Shown one piece after another: positions 20,447 to 28,928 of a stretch of 64,000 nt of DNA; within the stretch, counting starts at the first letter, position 1, and each line of letters opens with the position of its first letter. The notes under the pieces were generated by a model. It saw only the letters and a list, made by a program, of their open reading frames with translations, did no database searches and was not told the DNA's origin. A program made the translations under genes and the position numbers. The DNA is from Planctomycetota bacterium (GTDB lineage: Bacteria; Planctomycetota; UBA1135; GCA-002686595), in assembly GCA_028278425.1 (NCBI GenBank), contig JANQEJ010000037.1, positions 97,112 through 161,111 on the forward strand, written 5' to 3'.

Positions 20447-21058
20447 TCAGCTCCGGTATCCGATCGGCATCGGTTGATCCGGCGTGGCGCTGGAGAACAG
20501 CGAGCCGGCGATCCCTCCGACCGTAACGACTGAGGCCGTTATCGCGGCCGCGCCGACGCCGACGACGACGGACAGAACACACGAACCGCAGGCCGAGCAG
20601 ACGCTGCAAGTACTGCAGGTGGCGCACGCCGCGCACCATGCGCAGTTGTCCGCCGCGAGGTCGGTCGCGCCGAGGCTGGTGTGTAGCGTACGGGCCAGGT
20701 CCGGCGAGACGGGCATCGTGCTGCTCGTCATGGCCCCGGAGTCCTCCAGCACCTTGTAGAGAAGCTCGTAGTAATCCGTGGGAGCCGTCTTCCCCGCGGC
20801 CACGCCCTTCCTGATGGCGTCTCGGATCTTGTCGTCGTTCGCCTGAACGACTCTATGGATTTGCTTGTCGAGGAGGCTGGTGGGCGACCCATCCTTGTCG
20901 ACGGGCCCTTGAGTCGCCCGAAGGAGCCTCCCCGCGGCTTTCTTCGTGGCGTCGGTCGTGGCGGCATCGGGTTCGACACCCCCCGCCATGCTCTTCACGG
21001 TTTTCTCGCAGAGCGCTACGTCCTTCTCAAGCTCGGGAGTAAGCTGAAACTGCTCCAC
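20447..21058 (-). CDS. candidate RiPP precursor: long leader, 8-Cys CxxC-repeat core, C-terminal hydrophobic helix
   Basis: ...SLGATDLAADNCAWCAACATCSTCSVCSACGSCVLSVVVGVGAAAITASVVTVGGIAGSLFSSATPDQPMPIGYRS; adjacent to and co-oriented with two radical SAM/SPASM genes. Confidence 0.8.
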   Translation of the reverse strand: MEQFQLTPELEKDVALCEKTVKSMAGGVEPDAATTDATKKAAGRLLRATQGPVDKDGSPTSLLDKQIHRVVQANDDKIRDAIRKGVAAGKTAPTDYYELLYKVLEDSGAMTSSTMPVSPDLARTLHTSLGATDLAADNCAWCAACATCSTCSVCSACGSCVLSVVVGVGAAAITASVVTVGGIAGSLFSSATPDQPMPIGYRS

Positions 21059-21314
21059 AATGAGATCCTCCTTTTAGTCACTACTTCGTTTGACGCGAGC
21101 AATCGAAGCGACCACTCTCCACTCGAGATTCTCCCTCGGGGACCACGCCGAGGGCATTCGAACAAGTGCGTACTACGGCGGTGGAATCGACGTACGGGGT
21201 TCCCGCACGGATGCGATTCCTTGGAGGAAATGCACCGAACTACAGGTGCGATACGCACCAAGATCGGATGGCACGCTAGCGTAGATCGCCGATGAGGATC
21301 GACAGGGGAAAAGC

Positions 21315-21458
21315 ATGAGACGTCTGGGATACTTGGGCTTTCTTGGTCTGCTGGGTCTGCTGGGCTTCAAGGACCCGTCGCTCTTCTACCTGTTCTTCTT
21401 GTTCGCTTGCTTCTGGTTCCTGAAGTTGCCGGACAGGAGCAAGAAGACAGACGGTTGA
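21315..21458 (+). CDS. 47-aa hydrophobic micro-protein (not in ORF track)
   Basis: MRRLGYLGFLGLLGLLGFKDPSLFYLFFLFACFWFLKLPDRSKKTDG; ATG preceded by purine-rich gacaggggaaaagc; LGFLGLLGLLGF repeat-like TM. Confidence 0.6.
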   Translation: MRRLGYLGFLGLLGLLGFKDPSLFYLFFLFACFWFLKLPDRSKKTDG

Positions 21459-21472
21459 GGCCATGGCGTCCG

Positions 21473-21535
21473 GTGGGCGGGCATGGGGGCGCGTAGAATG
21501 GAGCCGCCGATGCCCTTTCCCCTCCACGGCGTGAC
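21473..21535 (+). repeat. right copy of 63-bp direct repeat
   Basis: gtgggcgggcatgggggcgcgtagaat...tgccctttcccctccacggcgtgac; contains the intact start of the AMP-ligase gene. Confidence 0.9.
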
Positions 21536-23114
21536 CCAGGGTGAGCTCCTCGACCGGCTCGCCGCGGAGCTTCCCGAGCAGGACGCGATCGTCTACCCGC
21601 AGTTCGGGACCCGCCTCTCCTACGAAGGGCTGCGGGACCGCGCCGACGCGCTGGCGCGCGGCTTCCTGGCGCTCGGGATCGAGCCGGGCGAGCGCGTGGC
21701 GGTCTGGGCGGACAACCGGCCGGATTGGATTCCGGTGCAATTCGCCCTGGCCAAGATCGGGGCGATCCTGGTCACGGCCAACGTGGCGCTTCAGCGCGAC
21801 GAGGTGGGTTACCTGCTCGAGCAGAGCCGCGCGTGCGCGCTCGTCTGCGCGCCGGGGCTGAAGGAAGACGAGTACTTCGAGGCGGTGGAGTCCCTGCGGG
21901 CCGAGGCGGGCGCGCTGCCGGAGCTGCGGCACGCGATCTTCTTCGACGGCGGCCCGCGCGACGGCTTCGTCGGCCTCGCGGAGCTGGTCGAGCGCGGCGT
22001 CGAAGTCCCGCTCGAGCGCGTGCACGAGCGGACGGCTGCGACTCGAGTCGGCGATCCGACGAACATCCAGTACACGTCCGGCACCACGGGCTTCCCGAAG
22101 GGCGTCGTGCTCACGCACGCGAACATCGTCGAGAACGCGCACGCCGTGATGCGCCGGCTGAAGTCGACCGGCGACGACCGCGTGCTCGTGCACGTGCCGC
22201 TCTTCCACTGCTTCGGCTGCGTGATCGCGGTGCTCGGAGCGATGACCAACGGCCTTGTGATGGTCGTCACGCAGCGGTTCGACCCGCTGCTCTCGCTCCG
22301 GGCGGTCCACGAGGAGCGCTGCACGCTGATCCACGGCGTGCCGACGATGTTCCTGGCGATGCTCGAGCACGAGGATTTCGCGCGCTTCGACCTCTCGTCC
22401 CTGCGCGCCGGGGTGATGGGCGGCGCGATGTGCCCCGAAGCGCTGATGCGGCGCGTGATCGAAGAGATGGGCTGCCGCGGGATCATCTCCGGCTACGGGT
22501 TGACCGAGTGCTCGCCCGCCGTGTCCGGCCCGTCGCCGGACGACCCAATAGAGGTGCGCGTCCAGACCGTCGGCCGCCCGTACGACGGCATCGAGGTGCG
22601 CGTCGTCGACCCCGAGAGTCTGGCCGACGCTCCGGCCGGCAAGGCCGGCGAGCTCTGGGTCCACGGCCCCAACGTGATGCAGGGCTACTTCGAGGACCCG
22701 AAGGCCACCGCGGAGGCGATCACGCCGGACGGGTGGCTGCGCACCGGCGACCTCGCGACGCGCGACGCCGACGGGCTCGTGCGCATCGTGGGGCGCATCA
22801 AGGACATGATCATCCGCGGCGGCGAGAACGTGTACCCCGCCGAGGTCGAGGACGCCCTGCGCGCGCACGCCGCCGTGCGCGACGCGGCCGTGTTCGGCGT
22901 GCCGTCGGAGCGTTACGGCGAAGAGGTGGCGGCGGCGGTGGTGCTGCGCCCGAACGAGACGGCGACGGCGGAGGAGCTCGACGGCTTCCTCGAGGGCCGG
23001 CTCGCGCGCTTCAAGCGGCCGGCGGCGATCTACTTCGTCGAGGCCTTTCCCCTCACGCCGTCGGGCAAAGTGCAGAAGTTCGTGCTGCGCGCGCGCTACG
23101 GCGCCTCGACGTAG
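21498..23114 (+). CDS. AMP-dependent synthetase/ligase (long-chain acyl-CoA synthetase-like)
   Basis: IQYTSGTTGFPKGVVLTHANIV, GYGLTECSP, GWLRTGDLATRDADGLVRIVGRIKDMIIRGGENVYPAEVE, PLTPSGKVQKFVLR. Confidence 0.93.
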   Translation: MEPPMPFPLHGVTQGELLDRLAAELPEQDAIVYPQFGTRLSYEGLRDRADALARGFLALGIEPGERVAVWADNRPDWIPVQFALAKIGAILVTANVALQRDEVGYLLEQSRACALVCAPGLKEDEYFEAVESLRAEAGALPELRHAIFFDGGPRDGFVGLAELVERGVEVPLERVHERTAATRVGDPTNIQYTSGTTGFPKGVVLTHANIVENAHAVMRRLKSTGDDRVLVHVPLFHCFGCVIAVLGAMTNGLVMVVTQRFDPLLSLRAVHEERCTLIHGVPTMFLAMLEHEDFARFDLSSLRAGVMGGAMCPEALMRRVIEEMGCRGIISGYGLTECSPAVSGPSPDDPIEVRVQTVGRPYDGIEVRVVDPESLADAPAGKAGELWVHGPNVMQGYFEDPKATAEAITPDGWLRTGDLATRDADGLVRIVGRIKDMIIRGGENVYPAEVEDALRAHAAVRDAAVFGVPSERYGEEVAAAVVLRPNETATAEELDGFLEGRLARFKRPAAIYFVEAFPLTPSGKVQKFVLRARYGAST

Positions 23115-24370
23115 CCCGAGCCCGCGCGGGTGAAGCCGATGGCGTCGAGCTCTTCGCCGAGGGCGCGGTACCAGTCGCGCTCCGCTTCGTCGGCCTCGAT
23201 GCGGTAGTCGGCGGCGGCGAACCAACCGGCGAGCGCTTCCTCCGCTTCGTCGCGATCTTGCCCGCACGCGCACGCGTAACCCGGGATCCGTGTCGTGTCG
23301 TCGTAGCGCGGGATGCGCTCGGCGACGCGCGGGTTGTGCCAGACGAGCGTGACGTCGGGATGGTCCTCCGCGGAGCGCGGATCGGGCCAGCGCTCCACCC
23401 GTCCCGGAGGAAGGCAGATCACCCGCCACGCGGCGAAGCCGTTCCCCGTCCCGCTCGCGCCGGCGCTCCCCTCGAACAGAGCACGCATCGGATCGATCCC
23501 CGAGCCGAAGGGCAGCGTGTTCACCGTCGTCACGTCGCCGTGGAAGCGCGGCGCCACCTCGAGCAGCACGTAGCCCTCCGCCGTGCGCAGGAGGTCCGCC
23601 TTGACCGGACCGACCGCGAGCCCGAGCGCGCGCGCGCCGCGCTCGACGATGGCGTACACCTCCTCCGCCTCGCCGTCCGGCAGCGCCGCGGGGTCATAGC
23701 CGCCCAGCGGCAGCCGCGAAGGCGGCGGCGTCGCGTACTTCTCGAGCACGCCGAGCGGGACGTACTCGCCGTCGCGCAGGAGCCCGTTGGCGTCGATCGA
23801 GCGGCCTTCCAGGAACGGCTCCGCGAGCACCGCGCCCGGCGCGGCGGCGCGGCAGACGTCGAGCGCCGCCGCAAGATCGTCCTTCGGACGGACGATCCGC
23901 ACCCCGCGCGAGCCCGAACCGCCGGAAGGCTTGAGGATCCAGCGGCCCTCCCCCATCGCCGCGCGAAGCTCGCCGGCGTCCGCGACCACGATGCCCTCCG
24001 GCGTCGGGACGCCCGCCGCGCGGAAGGCCTCCTTGGAGGCGACCTTGTCGAGCGCGCGGGCGATCGCGGCTTCCGAGCTCGCGGGCAGTCCGAGCTCGAC
24101 GGCGACCCGCCGCGCGGCTTCGAGCCCGTGCTCGCCGCCGCAGTAGACCGCGCGCACCGCGAAGCGGCCGCGCAGCGAGCGCGCGAAGGCGACGTGCTCC
24201 TCCGCGGCGGTTCCGTCGGCGACCAGCCGCTCGGCCGCGTGGGCGAAGCCCGGCGCGCTCGGGTCGCGGTCGGCGACGATGGGCGCGAGGCCGAGCTCGC
24301 GCGCCAGGCGCGGAACCCGCGCCGCGAGCGGTCCGCCGCCGATCAGGTAGACCGCCGGCTCCGCGCTCAA
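23096..24370 (-). CDS. ATP-grasp family protein (carbamoyl-phosphate synthase/biotin carboxylase-like ligase)
   Basis: LDKVASKEAFRAAGVPTPEGIVV, WILKPSGGSGSRGVRIV, VLAEPFLEGRSIDANGLL, LLEVAPRFHGD; TTG start overlapping upstream TGA. Confidence 0.82.
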   Translation of the reverse strand: MSAEPAVYLIGGGPLAARVPRLARELGLAPIVADRDPSAPGFAHAAERLVADGTAAEEHVAFARSLRGRFAVRAVYCGGEHGLEAARRVAVELGLPASSEAAIARALDKVASKEAFRAAGVPTPEGIVVADAGELRAAMGEGRWILKPSGGSGSRGVRIVRPKDDLAAALDVCRAAAPGAVLAEPFLEGRSIDANGLLRDGEYVPLGVLEKYATPPPSRLPLGGYDPAALPDGEAEEVYAIVERGARALGLAVGPVKADLLRTAEGYVLLEVAPRFHGDVTTVNTLPFGSGIDPMRALFEGSAGASGTGNGFAAWRVICLPPGRVERWPDPRSAEDHPDVTLVWHNPRVAERIPRYDDTTRIPGYACACGQDRDEAEEALAGWFAAADYRIEADEAERDWYRALGEELDAIGFTRAGSGYVEAP

Positions 24371-25503
24371 CGCGGCTCCGCCACGACGAGCGCGGCGCTC
24401 CGGGCTCGGTCGAGCGCGAGATAGGCGCCGCGGTTGACGCCGAAGGTCTCGCGCACGGCGAAGCGCTCGCCGACGAGCTCGACGAGCTCGTCCGCGTCGT
24501 ACTCGCGCGCGTGCGCGGGCGAGAGCGGCTCGCGGATCCCGGCGAAGGGGCGCTTCGCGAGCAGCGGCACCTCGAGCACGAGGACCCCGCCGGGCTTCAG
24601 CCAGCGCTGGAGGTGCTCGAGAAACGCGCGGTCGTCCGCGACGTGCTCCATCGTGTGGACCGACGCGATCAGGTCGAACTCGCCGGCGGGGAAGTCGAGC
24701 GCGAGGGCGTCCGCCGCCAGGAACTCCGCGCGCGCGCCGTAGCGCTCGCGCGCCGCCGCCACCGCCTCGGGGCTGACGTCGACGCCGATCGCGCGCCCCT
24801 TTTCCGCCAGGAGCGCCGTTCCCGCGCCGAGCCCGCAGGCGATGTCGAGCGCGCGCCCGCCCCCCTCGCGATCGGCGAGCCGCTCCGCGGCGATGCGGTA
24901 GGGGTGCAGCGGCGTCGCCGCGCCGTCCCAGCGCTCCGGCCAGAGCTCCGCCACGCCGCGGGCGACCGCCTCGAAGGCCGCGCGGTCGTAGGTCGGCACG
25001 CTCTCGAACGTCCGGATCGCGAAGCGCTCGGGCCGGGCCTCGGCGAAACCCCACGGGTTCTGGCGGTTCGCCTCGGGAAGGTCGACGAGCGCGCGCTCCA
25101 GGAAGCGGCGCCGGAACACGTCCGCGCCGAAGCGCACGTCGAAGTCGCGCGGCAGGTTGACGTAGTCGGCGTCGCCCCGCTCGAGCTCCCCGAGCATCGC
25201 CGCGACGAGGTCGACGTCGAGGAAGAACCACCAGACGAGCGCGCGCGCCAGGACGTCGGCGCTGAACGCGTCGGCGCAGTCCAGCAGGCGGCGGCCGACG
25301 TCGCGCTCGGCGCCGAGGAAGAGCTCGACGTCCCAGCGCTCGGCCCACTCCGCGAGCGCGCGGTTCTCCGGCACGTCGGCGGCGGCGAGCGCGACGCGGT
25401 CGAAGAGTCCGCTCGCGCACACCTTCGCGACGGCGTTCCAGCGCTCGAGACCGGGCATCACGTCGGTGTGGTGCATCTGGAACACGCAGAGCCTCCCGCT
25501 CAT
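24367..25503 (-). CDS. fusion: N-terminal nucleotidyltransferase-like (possible SpsF-type) domain plus SAM-dependent methyltransferase
   Basis: N-term ~170 aa with LPRDFDVRFGADVFRRRFLERAL; C-term ALDIACGLGAGTALLAEKGRAIGVDVS...SVHTMEHVADDRAFLEHLQRWLKPGGVLVLEVP. Confidence 0.72.
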   Translation of the reverse strand: MSGRLCVFQMHHTDVMPGLERWNAVAKVCASGLFDRVALAAADVPENRALAEWAERWDVELFLGAERDVGRRLLDCADAFSADVLARALVWWFFLDVDLVAAMLGELERGDADYVNLPRDFDVRFGADVFRRRFLERALVDLPEANRQNPWGFAEARPERFAIRTFESVPTYDRAAFEAVARGVAELWPERWDGAATPLHPYRIAAERLADREGGGRALDIACGLGAGTALLAEKGRAIGVDVSPEAVAAARERYGARAEFLAADALALDFPAGEFDLIASVHTMEHVADDRAFLEHLQRWLKPGGVLVLEVPLLAKRPFAGIREPLSPAHAREYDADELVELVGERFAVRETFGVNRGAYLALDRARSAALVVAEPR

Positions 25504-26519
25504 CGCAAGTGCTCCAGGTGATACCCGGTGCGCACCGCGCCGTCGTATTCGAAGTAGAGCGACGCCGGACGGAGCTCGGGCCGCGCGGGCAGCTCGCCCT
25601 CGAGGTGCAGGCTGAGCGTCGCGTCGACGAGGTCGAAGCCCGCGCCCTGCCGCAACAGACCGTCGGCGACGTAGTCGCCCGCGAGGTCGAGGTGCGTCTC
25701 GATCGCGAAGAGCTCGCCGTCGGCGCGCGCGCGCAGCGCGAGAAAGCCGACGCCGGTGCCGAGCTCGCGCACGAAGCGCCGGGCGAGCTCCCACGCGCGC
25801 TCCTCGACCGCGGTGCCGGCGAAGCGCGAGGGAACCGCGAAGCCGAGGCCCTGCGCCTCGGCGCCCGGTTCGAGCCGCACGTGCTCGTCCATGAGCGCCA
25901 CGGGCGCGAGCTCCCCCTCGCGGAACAGCAGCGCGAGCGCCACGTCGTCGCCGGGGACGAATTCCTGCGCCTGCACCACGCCGTCCTCGGACGCGTCGCG
26001 CGCCCGGGCGTAGGCGCCGGGCAGCGCGTCGGCGTCGGGCACCAGGATCACGCCCCGCTTGCCGACGGGCGAGCTCGACGGCTTGAGCACGGCGGGGAAC
26101 GACGTCACCCACACGAGGTCGCCCTCGCCGCGGAGCGGCCGCTGGTCCGGCGTGGGCAGACCCGCGGCCGCGCAGAGACTCGCGAAGCCGGGCTTCGAGA
26201 TCGACCGCCGCGCGCGCTCCGGATCGAGGCCCGGCAGCCCGAGGCCGCGGGCCACGCGCGCGGCGGCCGCGACCGGCGGACCGGAGGACTGCGACACGAC
26301 CGCGCGGACCGCGAAGCGCTCGAGGAACGGCGCGAGCGCGGTGTGAACCGCCAGCGCGTCGTGCGTGCTCGCCGGGACGTGCGCGTCGCACTCCACGAGC
26401 GCCGCGGCGCTCGGATCGCGGTCGACGCCGAGCACGGCGAGGCCGCGGGCCTTCGCGCCGCGGATGAGCGGCAACTGGCTTTCGCCCGCGGCGAAGCTGA
26501 CGACGGCGTCGCGCTTCAC
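25500..26519 (-). CDS. ATP-grasp family protein (second copy)
   Basis: SKPGFASLCAAAGLPTPDQRPL, FPAVLKPSSSPVGKRGVILV, VVQAQEFVPGDDVALALLF, FAIETHLDLAGDYVADGLL; GTG start. Confidence 0.8.
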   Translation of the reverse strand: MKRDAVVSFAAGESQLPLIRGAKARGLAVLGVDRDPSAAALVECDAHVPASTHDALAVHTALAPFLERFAVRAVVSQSSGPPVAAAARVARGLGLPGLDPERARRSISKPGFASLCAAAGLPTPDQRPLRGEGDLVWVTSFPAVLKPSSSPVGKRGVILVPDADALPGAYARARDASEDGVVQAQEFVPGDDVALALLFREGELAPVALMDEHVRLEPGAEAQGLGFAVPSRFAGTAVEERAWELARRFVRELGTGVGFLALRARADGELFAIETHLDLAGDYVADGLLRQGAGFDLVDATLSLHLEGELPARPELRPASLYFEYDGAVRTGYHLEHLR

Positions 26520-27784
26520 GACTCGTCCTCCCCGTAACAGCGCACGATCTCGACGCCTTCTTCCGCGAGCGGCGCCACCGCGCGGAACATCTCCTCCTGG
26601 TAGGCGCGCGACGACAGCACGACCGCGTCGAGCGCGAGCTCCGCCGCCGCCGAGGGCGCGTGGACCGGCCAGCCCAGGAACTCGCCGCCCTGTTTGCGCG
26701 CGTCGCCGTCGAGCACGCACGCGACCGCTTCGCCCAAGTCGACGAGCTCGAGCAGGAAGCGTGTGTGCACGCCGGCGCCGTAGATCGCGACGCGCTTCCC
26801 CGCGCTCCGCCAGGCGGCGGCCCGCGGGCCCAGGCGCTCGCGCAGGCCGCGCTCGAGCTCCGAGCGCTCCGCCCGATACGACGCGAGCGCGGCGATCAGC
26901 TCGTCGCGGTCGTCGAACCGGTCGCCGGGCCGCACCGCGTCGACGCCGACGTGGCGGAAGCAGGCGCGCAGGGCGGGGAACGCGTCGTCGCGCTCGACGA
27001 ACAACGGTTCGAACCCGCAGCCGAGCATCAGCCGCACCAGCGTCCCGCGCGTGAAGTGGGAGAGGTGCTCGAAGGAGTAGAACTCCGACACCTGGGCCTG
27101 GGGCCGCGCGGAGTCGGGAACCTCGACGAAGCAGAGCCCGCCGCGCTTCAGGAGCCGCGCGAGGTCTTCGGCGCTCGCCCGCGGATCGCCGGCGTGCTCG
27201 AGCACGCTGATGCACGCGACCGCGTCAAAGGACGCCGGCGCGAGCGACGTCCGCTCGAGCGCCTCCGCGACCACCTCGAGCCCGCGCGCGCGCGCCGCCT
27301 CCGACGCGTCCGGCGACGGCTCCAGGCCCAGGCACCGCCACCTGTCCAGCTCGAGCGCCGCCAGAAGATCGCCGCGCCCGCAACCCACGTCGAGGAGGAC
27401 GCCGCCGGCGCGGCCCTCCGCCTCGATCCAGCGGCCGAGGAACCGCGCGCGCCGCTCGGTGAGGGCGCCGTGGCGGCTGCCCTCGCCCGATTCGCGGAAC
27501 ACGGCCCCCGACGCGTGCCGGGACTCGCGGTAGTACCGCGCCATCGCCTCCGGCGTCGGCCGCGGGTTGGCGTAGAGGAACCCGCAGCCCGGGCAGAGCA
27601 CGAGGCGCACCTCGAGGCGCCCGAGGCAGGAGCCGGTCTCGTGCTCTCGGCGGTAGGCGGGCTCGGCGCGGTCGCCGCCACAAACCGCGCAGCTCACGTG
27701 GATCGAAGGGGCGGTAGTCAAACGGAGCCGTAGCGTACGGAAAAAGCTTTCGGTCCCCAGCCTCGGCGGCGGGAAGGCGGGCAT
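26516..27784 (-). CDS. C-methyltransferase-type SAM methyltransferase (N-terminal Zn-binding, C-terminal Rossmann domain)
   Basis: CAVCGG...LCPGCGFLYANPRPTPE; LLDVGCGRGDLLAALE; C-term KRVAIYGAGVHTRFLLELVDLGEAVACVLDGD. Start uncertain. Confidence 0.8.
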   Translation of the reverse strand: MPAFPPPRLGTESFFRTLRLRLTTAPSIHVSCAVCGGDRAEPAYRREHETGSCLGRLEVRLVLCPGCGFLYANPRPTPEAMARYYRESRHASGAVFRESGEGSRHGALTERRARFLGRWIEAEGRAGGVLLDVGCGRGDLLAALELDRWRCLGLEPSPDASEAARARGLEVVAEALERTSLAPASFDAVACISVLEHAGDPRASAEDLARLLKRGGLCFVEVPDSARPQAQVSEFYSFEHLSHFTRGTLVRLMLGCGFEPLFVERDDAFPALRACFRHVGVDAVRPGDRFDDRDELIAALASYRAERSELERGLRERLGPRAAAWRSAGKRVAIYGAGVHTRFLLELVDLGEAVACVLDGDARKQGGEFLGWPVHAPSAAAELALDAVVLSSRAYQEEMFRAVAPLAEEGVEIVRCYGEDES

Positions 27785-27837
27785 TCTTGCCGGAGGCCCA
27801 GAGGGAGCCGGGTAGGTTTCGGTGTTCACTCCGAGCA

Positions 27838-27925
27838 GACGGCGCACCGGGCCCCTCTTGGGCCAGCGCTCAGGCCGGTGCGCCCGTCCGCACGCAGGCC
27901 CCGGGCTCCTTCAGGGTCCGGGGCC
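27838..27925 (+). promoter_or_regulatory. candidate structured leader: long hairpin followed by GC-rich hairpin upstream of ChaN-like gene
   Basis: GGCGCACCGG (27841-27850) pairs with CCGGTGCGCC (27875-27884) with internal GCCC-ctctt-GGGC; then GGCCCCGG (27897-27904) pairs with CCGGGGCC (27918-27925), followed by gtttgcgttt. Confidence 0.4.
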
Positions 27926-27961
27926 GTTTGCGTTTCCTGAGGGCGCGGCTAGCGTAGGCGG

Positions 27962-28918
27962 ATGCTCGCCCTTCGCGCCGTTCCGCTCCTCGCCGCGACC
28001 CTGGCCGCCTGCCGCACCGTCGACGCCCCCGTAGGCGACGGGACCGGCGGACCGGCGCCGCCCGCGGCCTCGCGTCCCGCCACCGGGACCGACCACCTGA
28101 TCTTCGACAGCGAGACGGGCGCCCCGGTGACCCTGGAGGAGGTGGCGGACGCCCTCTCCGACTACGACGTCGTCTTTCTGGGCGAGCTGCACGACAACGA
28201 CGTCGGACACCGGCTGCAGGCGGAGCTCGCCACGGCCCTCCACCGCCGGCGCGGTAACGTCGTGCTCTCCTTCGAGATGTTCGAGCGCGACGTGCAGGCG
28301 GAGCTCGACCGTTACCTCGCGGGCGCGATCGACGAGGAGGAGTTCCTCGCCGGCTCGCGGCCCTGGTCCAACTACGCCGAGCACTACCGTCCGGGCATCG
28401 AGCTCGCCCGCCGCGAGGGCCTGCCCGTGATCGCGGCGAACGTCCCGCGGCCGCTGGCGGCGCGCGTCGTGCGGGAGGGCGTCAAGCCGGTGCTCCGCGC
28501 GCCGTTCGCGCCCCGCTTCGTGCACGCCCGGCCGGAGGGCGAGTACTACCGGCGCTTCGTCGGGGTGATGTCCGGGCACGGGGGCGTGGAGGGCGTGGAG
28601 GTGGGCAACGTCTACGCCGCGCAGTGCATCAAGGACGACGCCATGGCGGAGTCGATCGCCGACGCGCTCGGCAATGCCCGGGGCGAGACGCCGCTCGTGA
28701 TCCACTGGTGCGGGCGCTTCCATTCCGACTACGGGCTCGGGACCGTCGAGCGGCTCAAGCTGCGCCGGGCCGGGCTGCGCTGCGCGGTGATCACCATGCA
28801 GCCGAGGGTCGACCTCGACGCGCCGCTGGGCGACGACGAGCGTGCCGCCGGACGGTTCGTGATGCGCGTCCCCGTCCAGGAACAAGCCTTACGTCCGGGC
28901 GGCGCGGAGGATTGCTAG
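27962..28918 (+). CDS. ChaN-family (DUF399/heme-binding-uptake-like) lipoprotein
   Basis: Lipobox-like LLAATLAAC; DYDVVFLGELHDNDVGHRLQAEL, VVLSFEMFERDVQAELDRYLAG, RPWSNYAEHYRPGIELAR. Confidence 0.85.
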   Translation: MLALRAVPLLAATLAACRTVDAPVGDGTGGPAPPAASRPATGTDHLIFDSETGAPVTLEEVADALSDYDVVFLGELHDNDVGHRLQAELATALHRRRGNVVLSFEMFERDVQAELDRYLAGAIDEEEFLAGSRPWSNYAEHYRPGIELARREGLPVIAANVPRPLAARVVREGVKPVLRAPFAPRFVHARPEGEYYRRFVGVMSGHGGVEGVEVGNVYAAQCIKDDAMAESIADALGNARGETPLVIHWCGRFHSDYGLGTVERLKLRRAGLRCAVITMQPRVDLDAPLGDDERAAGRFVMRVPVQEQALRPGGAEDC

Positions 28919-28928
28919 GATCGCGGCC

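Noticed and set aside
17253-21535. Classical transposon or IS element
   Set aside because: No transposase or integrase and no terminal inverted repeats seen; 63-bp direct repeats with both gene starts fit homology-mediated or Campbell-like insertion better.
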